A stretch of DNA of 64,000 bases from Dugong dugon (taxonomy: Eukaryota > Chordata > Mammalia > Sirenia > Dugongidae). The notes beneath the pieces are model-generated. The model saw only the letters and a list, made by a program, of their open reading frames with translations. It did not search any database and was not told the origin of the DNA. The position numbers were made by a program, and so were the translations under genes. Within the stretch, counting starts at the first letter, position 1; the number at the start of each line of letters is the position of its first letter. The stretch is from positions 90,393,601 to 90,457,600 of the forward strand of contig CM057472.1 in assembly GCA_030035585.1 (NCBI GenBank), given 5' to 3'. Positions 43,466-54,756 of this stretch are shown one piece after another.

Positions 43466-45291
43466 TTAATAAATACTCAGAAGCTTGGATACTTCGCTGA
43501 AACTTGTGCAAACCTCTCCTGTCTGGTGTGAGACTTTGCAAATCTCATCTTTTAAGGTAGTTGGCACTTTTGCCTAGAATCAAGAAAATAGACATAAAAA
43601 CATGATTATTAAACAAAATATGATCAACCTTTGCAAGCTCATGGTATGTCTAGCTCCAAGCTACTCAGTCACGGAAAGCTTGTTTTATTCAAGTTAATAT
43701 GCCTATCTCTGCTGCCAATAGAATTTCATTTAGGTTTAAACCTGAGGTTTAATCACTTTTTGGTTTATTGTAGCACCAAGTCATCGTTTGTACAAGGGCA
43801 TTACCCATTGCATACTTGCATCTATTTTTTATTCCTCCACAACGAACTGGTAACATTTTGGGGGTGGGGTTACTGTGTTTTAATGTTTACAGAAGCCACT
43901 GCTCAACCTCATTCCTCCAGAAAAGGAGGCATTTCTGCCAAAGAGGCATCTGGGAGAGATCCGTTAGTGGTCACTGATTCTAACAAGCATCCCCAAATTC
44001 TCTTGGAGTTGACAGAGATGTGTGAAAACCTAACACATCTGGAAGACAATCGATCCTTAAAGTTAGTCAACATCTGGGAATGTAACCACCAGGGTTGACA
44101 AAGCTGGTGATTAAACATGATGGAAGTTCACCAGCTATAGACAAGTGTAGAGTAACTGACTGTGAATTATGAGAACATACTTGCATCTTGCATGCTATAA
44201 TGAGCCATTAGCACCCAGCTTGCGTGAGCTGGGAAGCCTTCAGAACACGGAGGTATGTGTGGAGATGTTTTCAAATGTTTTTCCAATTTGTTTTTCTTTC
44301 AGAGCAATGTATAAAACTACACTATAAATTCAGACAAAGCAAAACAAAGAGTTCAGCCTCTCTAAGCTTCTTCATGCCTTATCCTTTATTTTTCAACTCA
44401 CTGTTTTCATTTTCTGACTTCATCCTCACTCTCGAGACATTTTCTTCTGGGCCTGAGTGTCAAACACCAATATTGCTGCTCCTTGTCCTGGATCCTTCCT
44501 CAGATGCACTTTATCACCCTTAGGGCAATTGCAGATGCCCCACCACACTAGGCAGTATCAACATTTCATTCTGTTTTAAACACTGAGAATAAATCAAATA
44601 ATTTTGCTTAGGTAACCATTAATGTAACTCTAGAAAAATCCAAGTAAAAACAATAAAAATGACTAACAGTGATTTTTATATCCCATTTTCTTGCTTTTCC
44701 ATTCCCCCTTACCCCTTTTCTTTCCCTAAAGTTACTCCCTGGGATTTTTGTAATTCAAAAGATCTAGTACCAAACCACGTAAAAGACGTGCTGTTTTGAC
44801 TTTCATCTTTTCTCATCTTTCCCTCTCTAGAACATGAAAATCAGTGTTTTGTGGTTAAATGAGAAAGTAATTCGACTCTCTTATTGAAGCTGAATTTGCT
44901 CGAGTAGAAGAAATTTTTTTTTTTTTTTTGGTCTTTAGTTAATGACTAAAGATATGATCACAGAGGTATTCTCATTACTTCTTGTTCAACAAATTCTTTA
45001 CAAAGTGCTGCAAATGTTTCAAAATGAAGGAAGTAAAATTATGAAAAATCTTAATTGTGTTCTCTGTAGGTAGATTCTCAAGGTGGATTTCTATGGAGAG
45101 TTTTCATGGGGCAAATTCCCAAGCTTAATGAAATAATATAGGTAGTGGTCCTATGTTTTGTGCCTTTAAAATCACGTCCTTCCACCAGCTAGTAGAAAAA
45201 AGAGAACCACACTGAGAATGAAAAATCCCATAAAGCTCTCAGATATTAGAATAAGCACCATGAACTTGGTAGTATTTGGTAATATTTAAGC
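43466..45291. other. Unique sequence, about 1.8 kb
   Basis: No recognisable repeat except a T run at 44909-44929. Plus-strand frames of 155 codons (43631-44098) and 99 codons (44224-44523) have no family features and no splice or codon evidence that I can support. Confidence 0.5.
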
Positions 45292-45488
45292 CAGGGGCCT
45301 ACAGGTATTTTCTTGAAGGCCAGAAAGTGAATATTTTCAGCTTTGTGGCCATAGGGTTTCTGTTATAACTCTGCCATTGTAGCAAAAGAAGCCATAGACA
45401 ATACTAAGAAAAAATGAGTCTGGCTATGTGCCAATAAAGTGTTATTTACAAAACAGGTGTAACCTGGGGTTGTATTTTGCTGTTCCTG
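45292..45488 (+). repeat. hAT-type DNA transposon remnant (MER33/MER58-like)
   Basis: ccaggggcctacaggtattttcttgaaggccagaaagtgaatattttcagctttgtggccata, then tgccattgtagcaaaagaagccatagacaatac, then gtgccaataaagtgttatttacaaaacagg follow a known mammalian hAT-Charlie non-autonomous consensus. The exact subfamily is uncertain. Confidence 0.7.
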
Positions 45489-45504
45489 ATTTAAATACTA
45501 ATAT

Positions 45505-45975
45505 AAAGCGCTCTCACCACTCGTCTATCAGTTTGTTGGACTCTGGTGGCTTATATGTTGATATGATGCTAAGGAAGTGCCACCAATACTTCAAATACTA
45601 ACAAGGGCACACATGGTGAACAGGTTTCAGTGGAGACTCCAGACTAAGACAGAGTAGGAAGAAAAGTCTGGTGATCTAGTTCTGAAAATCAACCAATGAA
45701 AGCCTTATGAATCACAACAGAACGTTGTCCAACTTGCTTGCTTTGGACGTATCATCAGGAGGCATCAATCTCTAGAGGAGGACATCATGTTTGGTGACAT
45801 AGAGGATCAGTGAGGGTGAGGGAGAACTTTGGTGAGATGGATTGGCACGATAACCACCATGATGGACTTGAACATGCTGTCGAGTGTGAGGTTGACACAG
45901 GACAGGGTAACAGTTTGTTCTGTTGTACAATAAGGTCACCATGAGTTGGAGTCGATGTGATGCCAGCTATCATCA
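45505..45975 (+). mobile_element. Composite SINE/RTE element
   Basis: cactcgtctatcagtttgttgg...ggtggcttatatg, then cttccagt-like 'gactccagactaagacagag', then the junction 'atcacaacagaacgttgtcc'. RTE 3' sequence follows, readable as FGRIIRRHQSLEEDIMFG. It ends ggtcaccatgagttggagtcgatgtg and a short (ATC)n run. Same segment order and junction as 14083-14524. Confidence 0.7.
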
Positions 45976-46969
45976 TCATCATCATCCAACACTTAGGGTA
46001 AATATGGGGAAAATATCTTTGAACTACTGTAAAATATTGAGTTAAAACTCTAGGAAAAAATGATTAACACTTTGATCAACAGAATCTGAAGTCTTATTTT
46101 CTAACTGAGACATACCTATTGGAATAAGAAAGAGACTGAAACATAACTACAATGATGACAGTTAGCCTAATTCTTGAATCCTTTCTTCTTCCTTCTCTTT
46201 TTTTTTGCCTTTCTTCTTTTCTTTCCTCCTCATTCCAGTTTTCTCCTTTATTATTGTCCATAATTTTTCTACAGCCATGTACATATCACATTCACATATG
46301 CATTCCATGAGAACGCTTGGGGTATTTTGATAGATTGTCATCATTTAGTCCTGGCTTGATTTTCATTTAGAATGAGGGTGGAAGAACACTTTAGCCTCAA
46401 GAAACAAAGATTGTTGGCCAATTTAAACAGTTTTCATGTCAAACAGCAATGAAGAAAGACAGATCTTCATGTCAACGCCTGCTTTCCACTGTCACTCCAA
46501 TGCCTGAAGAGCCTGCAATCCATTATGTGATACAGCTTTGTATAATTAATGGGCTATGTGTGTATGTAAGTCTATCATAATAGATTAGCTCCTAATGAGA
46601 CAAAACCATCATGTGGAAAACTCTGCCTGCCAGATGCAGGATTCTGCCAAGCTAGATGATCAATGATACAGAATTTTCAGGCATTTATACTCAGAAAAGT
46701 AACTGTAGAAACAGCAGGCTCACTCTCAGTGTATTTGCCCTCTTTCTCTGTTGCTTCGAGTCACATTTGCTGACTTCATGATTTGACACATTGTTTATTC
46801 TTGTTAGCTTAGTTGAGCCGATTGGATCCCATCCGGCCTTCCAGTCTTACACACTAAATCAGTCAACTTCAGATCAGGCTGTCTATTAGCAGGAAGGGAG
46901 AAAGAAGCAGAGGGGGACATAGGATCATCGTGTTGAACTCGATTAGACTTAGAGAATAAAGCAATCCAA
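45976..46969. other. Unique sequence
   Basis: No gene or repeat recognised beyond a pyrimidine-rich stretch at about 46180-46250. Confidence 0.5.
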
Positions 46970-47166
46970 ACCTACTGCTGTCAAGTCGATTCCAACTCAC
47001 AGTGACCCTGCAGGACAGAGTAGAACTGCCCCTTAGGGTTTCCAAGGCTGCAAATCTTTATGGAAGCAGACTGCCACATCTTTCTCCTGTGGAGCTGCTG
47101 GTGGGTTGGAAATGCCGACCTTTCGGTTAGCAGCTGAGCGCTTACCTACTGTGCCACCAGGGCTCC
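46970..47166 (-). mobile_element. AfroSINE
   Basis: A full antisense long-form copy from ccaaacctactgctgtcaag to gtgccaccagggctcc. Confidence 0.9.
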
Positions 47167-47254
47167 AAATTGACCACTTGCACATTGAATGGAACAAACT
47201 TGTTTGGAACTCATAGTCATATTGTGGAAAGGACAATATTGAACTTGACTTGGT

Positions 47255-47345
47255 TCAGGCCGTACCCCTAACTACTTACAGAATCTTGAGCAAGTCACAG
47301 AACTACTCTGGTCTTTCGGTTTTTCCATGTGCAGAATGAGGAAGA
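47255..47345 (+). repeat. MIR fragment
   Basis: 'acttacagaatcttgagcaagtcacagaac...ttccatgtgcagaatgaggaag' follows the MIR core. Confidence 0.55.
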
Positions 47346-47479
47346 TAGTTTGGGCAGTTTTTAAGGACATTTAAGGACATTTCAGCTTTATGTTCCAAGA
47401 GTCTCAGATGACATCATTTGAAAATTTTTTTTGACTCTACACTTAATAGCAGTATATCTAATTTACTAAAGTTCAGTGT

Positions 47480-48200
47480 TCTAGTTATCTATTGCTGTGT
47501 AACAACCACAACAAAAAACCCCATTACTGTTGAGTTGATGTCTATTCATGGCAACCCCACTAGCTACAGAGTAGAACTGATCTCCGTAGAATTTCCTTGG
47601 CTGTAATCTTTAAGGAAGCAGACTTCTAGGACTTTCTACTTGTGGCAGTACTGGGTAGGTTCAAATCATCAATCTTTTGGCTAGTAGCCAAGCGCAAACT
47701 GTTTGTGCCACCGCAAACTTTAGTGGCTGAAAACAATAACCTATATTTTCCTCACAAATCTGTAATTTGGGAAGGAATTTTTGAGGACAGTTCATCTCTG
47801 TTCCACTCAGCATCACCAAGACATCTTGATAGCCAGGCCTGGAGTCATCTGAAGGCTTAGTTACTCGATGTTTGGTGGTGATGTTTGCTGTCAGCTGGAA
47901 CATTAGCTGAGACTATCGGCTGAAAAACATCTGAGTGGCATTTCCACGTGGCCTGAGCTTCCTTACAACATGGTGGCCGGTTACCAAGGGCAAGCATCTA
48001 GAGAGAGAGCCAGGAGGAAGCTGTATTGCTATTTATTAGCTAGCCTTGAACGTCATGCAGTTTCTCCTCTAGCCCACATTCTATTTGCCGAGTAAGTCAC
48101 AAACGCCCACCCAGATGAAGGGGAAAGGAAATAGACTCCACCTCTTTATGGGATGTGGCAAGGTGCTGGAAGAGCAAGTGGGACTGGATATATCATTGTG
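47480..48200 (-). mobile_element. Ancient LTR-like repeat split by a SINE
   Basis: 'ctagttatctattgctgtgtaacaacc' (47480-47511) continues after the SINE as 'aaactttagtggctgaaaacaataacc' and runs through 'gtggcatttccacgtggcctgagc' and 'tcacaacatgg'-like text. This is a familiar mammalian LTR-type repeat whose name I cannot fix. Confidence 0.55.
47512..47713 (-). mobile_element. AfroSINE nested in old LTR-like repeat
   Basis: An antisense diverged long form from aaaaaccccattactgttgag to tttgtgccacc. Confidence 0.82.
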
Positions 48201-48344
48201 GTCATTTTTAGAAAATATAATCTACTGCATTAAGGTTATAGCAAATGCTTATATTTTAGTAGAACTATTATTACTGCTTAGAAACTTAACCTTCCTCATA
48301 AATAATTAAAAAAAATAACAGTATTTGAGTGATTCTGTGTCCCA

Positions 48345-48535
48345 AAGTCACTGCTTAATGTCTTTATATGCCTTATATCATTTAATCTTCATTTTTACAG
48401 ATCAGGAAGCTGAGGCATGAAGAGTTCAAGTAACTTGTGTGACCTTACAATGGGCAAGTGGCAAAGGTGGGCTTCAGAATCAGGTCTGGCTAGTTCCAAA
48501 GCCTATGCGTCTTCTGCTACCACACACTGCCTCTC
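48345..48535 (-). repeat. MIR remnant
   Basis: 'atatcatttaatcttcatttttacagatcaggaagctgaggc...gaccttacaatgggcaagtggcaaagg' is antisense MIR. Confidence 0.75.
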
Positions 48536-48540
48536 ATATG

Positions 48541-49319
48541 AAACCCTTGTCCTCATGTCTCAGCTTTATGTATCTGATGCAAGAGGGTAGAATTCAAATA
48601 AGATTTTAGAAGGGACTGAAAGAGGATGAGAGTTGTCAAATCTTTTAACACCTGAAGGGACTTCATATCTAAAGTTAGTCTTTGCACAGGAGTTGACTGT
48701 TAATATCTATGTTTCTTTTTTTTGCACCGGAGAAGGCAAAGCAGGATGAGGGCCTGACTGGTATTAGTACGTAAGGGCTGGGAGGATGGTGAACAGTGCC
48801 TCTGATTCATCGCTGACGGTGTGTGGGACCATAATAAGAGGACAAAGTCATACAGGAAAGAGTTCACCAAGAGTCAATGATGAGTAAGTATATAAAGTGC
48901 CTTCAAAGCCAAAGATGAGAACAAAGAATAGTGGACCAATGCTGATTAGTGGCCGCACTGAGAAGGAGGCAAATATGGTTGGGTTTTGTACGTGGCAAGG
49001 CCCGTGTAAAGGAATGAGCAGGCAAAAAGTTTCTCTGCTTATCCCTGAATTAAGTGCTTCTATTCAACTTATGTGTTAGGCATGTGTCCAATATTGTCTG
49101 CAATTGCCAGCTCCCTGCCTACACAGGACTACCCCATTCATTCAGTTAAAAATAATGGTTGACTTTATCTACTAACCTTTGAACATATTTGCCATTGAAC
49201 TGACCCAGCCAACAGTGTTATGGCATTACGTGGACATGATCTTATGAAAAAGATCATCCCCACTTTTTTTGCATATTAGCTATAGAGAAATCAATTGTCT
49301 TTAGGAAATTTATTGTAAG
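48541..49319. other. Unique sequence
   Basis: No gene or clear repeat recognised. Confidence 0.5.
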
Positions 49320-50090
49320 TTTTTTTTTTTTTTGTTCTTGTTAACAATGAAGTGGTTGTTAAAAGATCATCCGGAGTCCAGTCGACAAAGGGTTTTGCCT
49401 CACTGTCTGTATCAATGCTCTTCCCCAATACAAGTGTTTTCCCAAGGACAATTTGTAGGGCTTAGCTGAAGCTTTTCTTTCTTTCTTCTTTTTTTCCCAT
49501 GCACTTGCAGCAATCATGATTGTTTCATAGTTCAACATCTGGAAGCACATTTGGCTTCATTGCTGGAAAATAAGTTAGCATCCTGTTCATGAACAAGGGC
49601 CTGACCTTGTACCAGACAGCAGTGACTGTCTTTTGTTGACAGACCAATCTTCCTTGACTTTGGGAAATAGGTTGATATGCTTCTCTTTTCTGGCATTAGT
49701 GCCCATCTCCGGAACAGCCTGAGTCTTTTCACTATAAACAGGACATATGCCCTAGGACATGGAGCAAAAGATGACACTAATTGGAAGATGACATCCTGGA
49801 AAACATTGTCAAAGTCATCTCCTGCGGGAAGATAACCCTTATCTTGTTCCAGCACTCAACTGTGGGCTCCATGAACCTGCCTGTGTCTTCTCACACCTGT
49901 TCTAACACCGATGCCAAGAAATGGGGAATCAGGAGGAAATTAGACACGCAACGCCTTTGGGAAGCCACCAGAAGTCACAGGACCCTTTGAAATTATAATA
50001 GATTGAATGAGGAGGGGATGCCCTATGTAAATGTATTTGGCTGTGGTCATGATCACTGAGAATTCTACATCAAGAGCCAATCTGAACAAA
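49320..50090 (-). pseudogene. Possible processed pseudogene, parent unknown
   Basis: In the minus-strand direction, coding-like text passes through several frames and ends at a 14-base A run (T run at 49320-49333). Pieces include a 107-codon frame (49855-49532, MLEQDKGYLPAGDDFDNVFQ) and, in a shifted frame, a stretch with NLFPKVKEDW and later LFMNRMLTYFPAMKPN. A last frame contains FVDWTPDDLLTTTSLLT just before the A run. Changes of frame within a continuous text, followed by an A tract and no introns, would fit a decayed retrocopy. I could not recognise the parent, no AATAAA lies before the A run, and no target duplication was found, so chance is possible. Confidence 0.3.
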
Positions 50091-50480
50091 CTGAACAATA
50101 AAGGAAAAATAAAAAGCCAGAAATAGACACTATGAAAGGGCTAGAGGAGTTAAGTAACCAATAAGTTAAAAAAAAAAATATTCCAGCTTTAAAAAAAATA
50201 AGTATGAAGTACAAATATGGAGGTAGATATGTGTATCTATGTTTGCATGAGTATAAATAAATAGGCCTATATGCACTAACATCTTCTGCTATGCATGGAT
50301 TTGGGCAGACTGTAAATAAAATAATTTACCAAGAAACAAATTGTGCTCACATATAAAGCCTAAGACATCACACTTAGCATTAAAGTGAGGGTGTTAGTCC
50401 TAACTGCTAAACACTGGTAATATAAAGTGGTTATACTTTGTGACCATACTTCTTTATTTTATCTTCCTACCTTCTCAGAA
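50091..50480. other. Unique AT-rich sequence
   Basis: A short A-rich tract at about 50167-50200; nothing else recognised. Confidence 0.5.
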
Positions 50481-50697
50481 AACCAAAGCAAGCTAATTGT
50501 AATCTAGTCAGTTCTGACTCATGGCAACCCCATGTGTTGCAGAGTAGAGCTGTGCTCTATAGAGTTTTTTTTTTTTTTGGTTTTGACCTTCAGAAGCAGA
50601 TTGCCAGGCCTTTCTTCCAAGGTACCTCTGGGTTTGAACTGCCAATCTTTTGGTTAGTAGCTGAGCACTTAACCATTTCTATCACCCAGGGACTCCT
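50481..50697 (-). mobile_element. AfroSINE
   Basis: An antisense copy with an expanded T run inside (about 50565-50578). Ends tatcacccagggactcct. Flanks cttctcagaaa and cctcttagaaa may be an aged duplication. Confidence 0.86.
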
Positions 50698-50717
50698 CTT
50701 AGAAAGAACTTCCAAGA

Positions 50718-50828
50718 CTTTTTTTTAAAATTGTGCTTTAGGTGAAAGTTTACAGCTCAAGTTATTTTCTCACTCAAGAACGTATACACGTATTGTTTTG
50801 TGACATTGGTTGCAATTCCTCCCAAAAC
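50718..50828 (-). repeat. L1 3'-end fragment
   Basis: ttttttaaaattgtgctttaggtgaaagtttacagctcaag...gacattggttgcaattcc aligns to the terminal ~100 bp of the L1 copy B 3' UTR (15757-15860). A short, older insertion. Confidence 0.75.
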
Positions 50829-51027
50829 TTTTAATTTTATAGGACTGTGTGAAATTCCAGAGTGAGGAGTAAATATAGATGACTATTCTGTAGACTGCAG
50901 AGATGCTGCTTCTTTCCCACAATGGTATGTTAACTTCCTTTCTTACTATTCAGTTAATTTAACAAACATTTATTAGGCTCCCATTTGGTGTCAGACACTG
51001 TGGGCTAAACACTTGAGATACAAAATA

Positions 51028-51439
51028 TTTGTTGTTATTAGGTGCATTTGAGTCAGTTCCGACTCACACTGGCCCTATATACAACAGAATGAAACACTGC
51101 CCAATCCCTGTGCCATCCTCACAATCATTGTTATGCTTGAGCCCATTGTTGGAGCCACTATGTCAATCCAGCTCGTTGAGGGTCTTCTTATTTTTTGCTG
51201 ACCCTCTACTTTACCAAGCATGATGTCCTTCTCCAGGGATTGGTCCCTCCTGATAACATGTCCAAAGTCTGTGAGGCAAAGTCTCACCATCCTTGTTTCT
51301 AATCAGCATTCTGGCTGTACCTCTTCCAAGACAGATCTGTTCATTCTTTTGGAAGTCCGTGATATATTCAGTATTCTTTGCCAACACCATAATTCAAAGG
51401 AATCAGTTATTTAGGTCATCTTTATTTGTTGTCCAGATT
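51028..51439 (-). mobile_element. RTE LINE 3' fragment
   Basis: Antisense; starts tttgttgttattaggtgcatttgagtcag. Minus-strand frame 51290-51075 reads MVRLCLTDFGHVIRRDQSLEKDIM..., the RTE C terminus. 5'-truncated. Confidence 0.9.
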
Positions 51440-51529
51440 ACTCAACATTTTCTTAGCAAGGGTTCTGCTTCTAACCATCTCACTATTACACCTCCCCCCC
51501 AGTTCGTTCTTCCTATTAGTTCAAGTCAT

Positions 51530-51965
51530 TGTTCTAAAATGCAAATTGTGTTAGGTCACTTTCCTGCATAAAACCTTTTAGTGGTTTTCAGTTGTCCTTA
51601 GGATACAGGGCTAACTCCTTGGCAGAGCAACTGAGATTCTCATGATCTGGCTGCTACTTGGCCTCCAGATACTAGCATGTGCAAAAGCCCTGGGGCAGTC
51701 TATCCCCTCAGCATCCCTCTCATTTAATGAGACTGTTCAACAGAACTGTTTATAATTACTTGAAAGCATCATGTACTTTCTCGTCGCTTGGTCTTCGCAA
51801 AAGGTGGTTCCTCAATCTGGAATACCTTCTACATCTTTTCTTGTGGTTAATGCCTACTTGTCTTTCCTGCCTTAGTCTTATGAAATACCACCTCCTTTGG
51901 GAAGCCTTCCATAACTTCCCCTCCACATTGCCACAGGCTCCACTGGCTTAATCAGGTAACCATCT
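51530..51965 (+). repeat. L2 LINE 3' region
   Basis: 'aggtcactttcctgcataaaacc', 'gctaactccttggcagagc', 'tggctgctacttggcctcc', 'atctggaataccttc', 'aaataccacctcctttgggaagccttccataac' follow L2 order. Confidence 0.75.
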
Positions 51966-52366
51966 TTTGTTAAATAGAAAGGATTTATTCCATCATTCAT
52001 TAATAGATTTATCACACCTTTATAACTCTCTGAGGTGGCATTAAGTGTGAATTAAAATATATCTATACATCCCTCATATTTGTTTTGTATCTTGTGCACA
52101 CCCCACCAATATCATAGCTGTGTGATTTTCCTAATAATAATACTACTAATAATAATGGACAGTTACTTATTTAGCACTTACCCTGGTCACAAAGAGATTT
52201 TCATTCAACATCATTTACATTCAGAATAACTTAAAAAGTAGGTATTATGTCATCATCTCATTTCCAGACAAGTTTAAATAATTTCCTCAAGTTGTTTTAA
52301 GGATGACAGAACTAAGATTTAAACTTTGCGTGTAAGACATCAGAGTCTGGTCACTGTCTTATGATC
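51966..52366. other. Intergenic with MIR remnant
   Basis: 52150-52330 resembles antisense MIR ('tatttagcacttaccctgg', 'gtaggtattatgtcatcatctc', 'tttaaataatttcctcaag'). Confidence 0.5.
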
Positions 52367-52511
52367 AAAAACCCATTGCTGTTGAGTTGAATTCCGACTC
52401 ATAGTGACCCTATGGGACAGAGAAGAACTGCCCCATAGGTTTTCCAAGGCTGTAATCTTTATAGAAGCAGACTGCCACATCTTTCTCCAGCAGAGTAGCT
52501 GGTGGGTTCGA
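52367..52511 (-). mobile_element. AfroSINE, head truncated
   Basis: Antisense, from aaaacccattgctgttgag to gtagctggtgggttcgatac; lacks the outer tRNA-like head. Confidence 0.85.
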
Positions 52512-53772
52512 TACAGTATGTTATTTGCCTGTTTTTCTTTCTCTGTACTCTAATTTTTTGAGATAAGTAATAATGTCCTCTTTCTCTGTGTCTCTGTTTC
52601 TCTTAATTTCTTGAGGTAAAGAATAATTTCTCTCTCTCCTCTAAACTTACTGCGGTAAGAAATAATATCTACATAATTGTTACATCTCTAGGGCATAGGA
52701 CAGTGTCTGTTATGAGGCATATCTGGAGAACACAGTTAAAGAATGAATGAATTGTGAGGCTTTTTCATTGCCCTTAAGTTGCACATAGACTACTGGAGGG
52801 GCCAGATACCTAAAGGATAATTGTTGCATAACAAGATAATGCACTATTAAAGTTAGGCATGGGGCTCTATGGGAATGTAGAGAAGGGAAACATCGCCCAG
52901 ACCTCAAGAGCCAGGGTCCCTAAAAGAGGAGATGCCTGAACTGAGCATTTTGCTAAATTTGCCTTAATGGGCAACTCAAGCAATATAATCTTTTTCATGA
53001 CAGAAAAAACAAAACCAAAAACAAAAAAAGAAATAAGAAAATACTTGAGTCATATATTTGAAACAGCTGGCATATGGAAAACATTTGTATTAGCTGATTC
53101 ACAGTAGTCAAATGACTATTAAGAAATGGTAGCGTAAGTTCAGGGACTATATTTCCTTTTTTCTGTTTTAATTTTTTTCATACTACAGATGATTACTAGA
53201 GTATGACTGAATAAAACTTGCAAGTCTTCAAGTAATAGGAGCTAGAAAAACAAAACAAAACAACAGAAACAAACTTAGGTCTATTTAATTCTTTACATAA
53301 AACCACTAGCATTTCCATAATATCACGACTCAAGTTCCATTAAACCCATAATTTTGTCTATTTAGGAACAATCTGTGTGACCTCAGGCAAGCTAATAAAC
53401 CTCTTTTGTCCTCATTCTTCTCATCTTTACAAAGAGAATATTGAACGGAAGGATTCTTAAGGTTCTTTTCAGCTCTGGTAGTCTCTGATCTTCAGTTTTG
53501 TCAGTGATTTACTCTGAGAACTTAGTAAAATGTCCCATATTTTAATATAGTTAATCATATTCCGAGTAGGAAAAGTAGTATTATAGGTCAGATGCCTATG
53601 ATTTTGAGCTAAGCCTCAAGGGCTTGTAATCTGAATTCAAATGAGCTCCTGAGATGGGTTTCTTAAATATACCTGGTTGGTCACTGATACCTACGTGAAA
53701 TCGAGAGCTGCTGTCCTTGGTGCTGGAAACTTTTACATTGATGCTCTTTGATTGTGTGTGTCTGTCTCTGCC

Positions 53773-53773
<1 letters not shown>
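52512..53773. other. Mostly unique sequence
   Basis: 53365-53475 is a MIR-like stretch ('gtgtgacctcaggcaagctaataaacc'). The rest shows no gene or repeat. Confidence 0.5.
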
Positions 53774-53817
<44 letters not shown>

Positions 53818-53830
53818 CGGGGGGGGGGCG
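53774..53830. repeat. (TG)n microsatellite with G run
   Basis: About 20 tg units followed by gcgggggggggg. Confidence 0.95.
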
Positions 53831-53977
53831 GTGAGGGAGGAAAGGAGAATTGTCCAAGACATAAAATAATTCTCTCTCACTCATTTGACCAGTGATCATT
53901 ACTTTTACTCTGCTAAAGCTCGTGTAAGTAGCTTGGAAGATTTTTTGGGATTCTTCATTTAGTAATTAAATTTGAAT

Positions 53978-54143
53978 CTTTTAAAATCCATTGCTGTCAA
54001 GTTGATTCCGATTCAGAGCAACCCTATAGGACAGAGTAGGACTGCCCAATAGGGTTTCCAAGGAGCCACTGGTGGATTCGAACTGTGAATCTTTTGGTTA
54101 GCAGCCTAACGCTTAACCACTGCTCCACCAGGAGCTTTTAAAA
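53978..54143 (-). mobile_element. AfroSINE, short form, with duplication
   Basis: Body 53987-54134 in antisense (tccattgctgtcaagttg to gctccaccaggag). Flank cttttaaaa occurs at 53978-53986 and 54135-54143. Confidence 0.9.
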
Positions 54144-54351
54144 AGTGACTGAACTTTTAGATGAGGAGGTTGAAGTGGTTTCTTCCTTAGTTTTTAATGT
54201 TTCCTGTAGATTTCCCAGTTTGTCACATATTACACAACAGCCTTTGCATGTGTTTCATGCCAGAAAGTTTATTTCTTTATTTTTCCTGCAAGCCTAAATT
54301 CCTGTATTACATTACTGCTTTGTGTTCCCCTCTCCAGAGACATGGAGGACA

Positions 54352-54756
54352 TGTTGTTGTTATCTGCTTTCGAGGTGTTTCCGACTCATAGTGACACTAC
54401 GTACAACAGAACAAAACACTGCCCAATTCCTGTGCCATCCTCACAATCGTTTTTATGCTTGAGCTCATTGTTGCAGCCACTGTGTCAATCCATCTCATTG
54501 AGGGTCTTCCTATTTTTTGCTGCCTCTCTACTTTACCAAGCATGATGTCCTTCTCCAGGGACTGGTCCCTCCTGATAACATCTCCAAAGTACGTGAGACA
54601 AAGTTTCACCATCTTTGCTTCCAAGGAGCATTCCGGCTGTACTTCTAAGACAGATTCATTTGTTCTTTTGGCAGTTCATGGTATATTCAATATTCTTTGC
54701 CAACATCATAATTCAAATGCCTCAATTTTTCTTTGCTCTTCCTTATTAATTATCGA
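54352..54756 (-). mobile_element. RTE LINE 3' fragment
   Basis: Antisense. Minus-strand frame 54624-54397 reads MEAKMVKLCLTYFGDVIRRD and on to GSVLFCCT, the RTE C terminus. 5'-truncated. Confidence 0.9.

Noticed and set aside
43631-44098. A 155-codon plus-strand ORF.
   Set aside because: No domain, no family similarity that I recognise, and both strands are partly open. Not supportable as a gene without a search or transcript.
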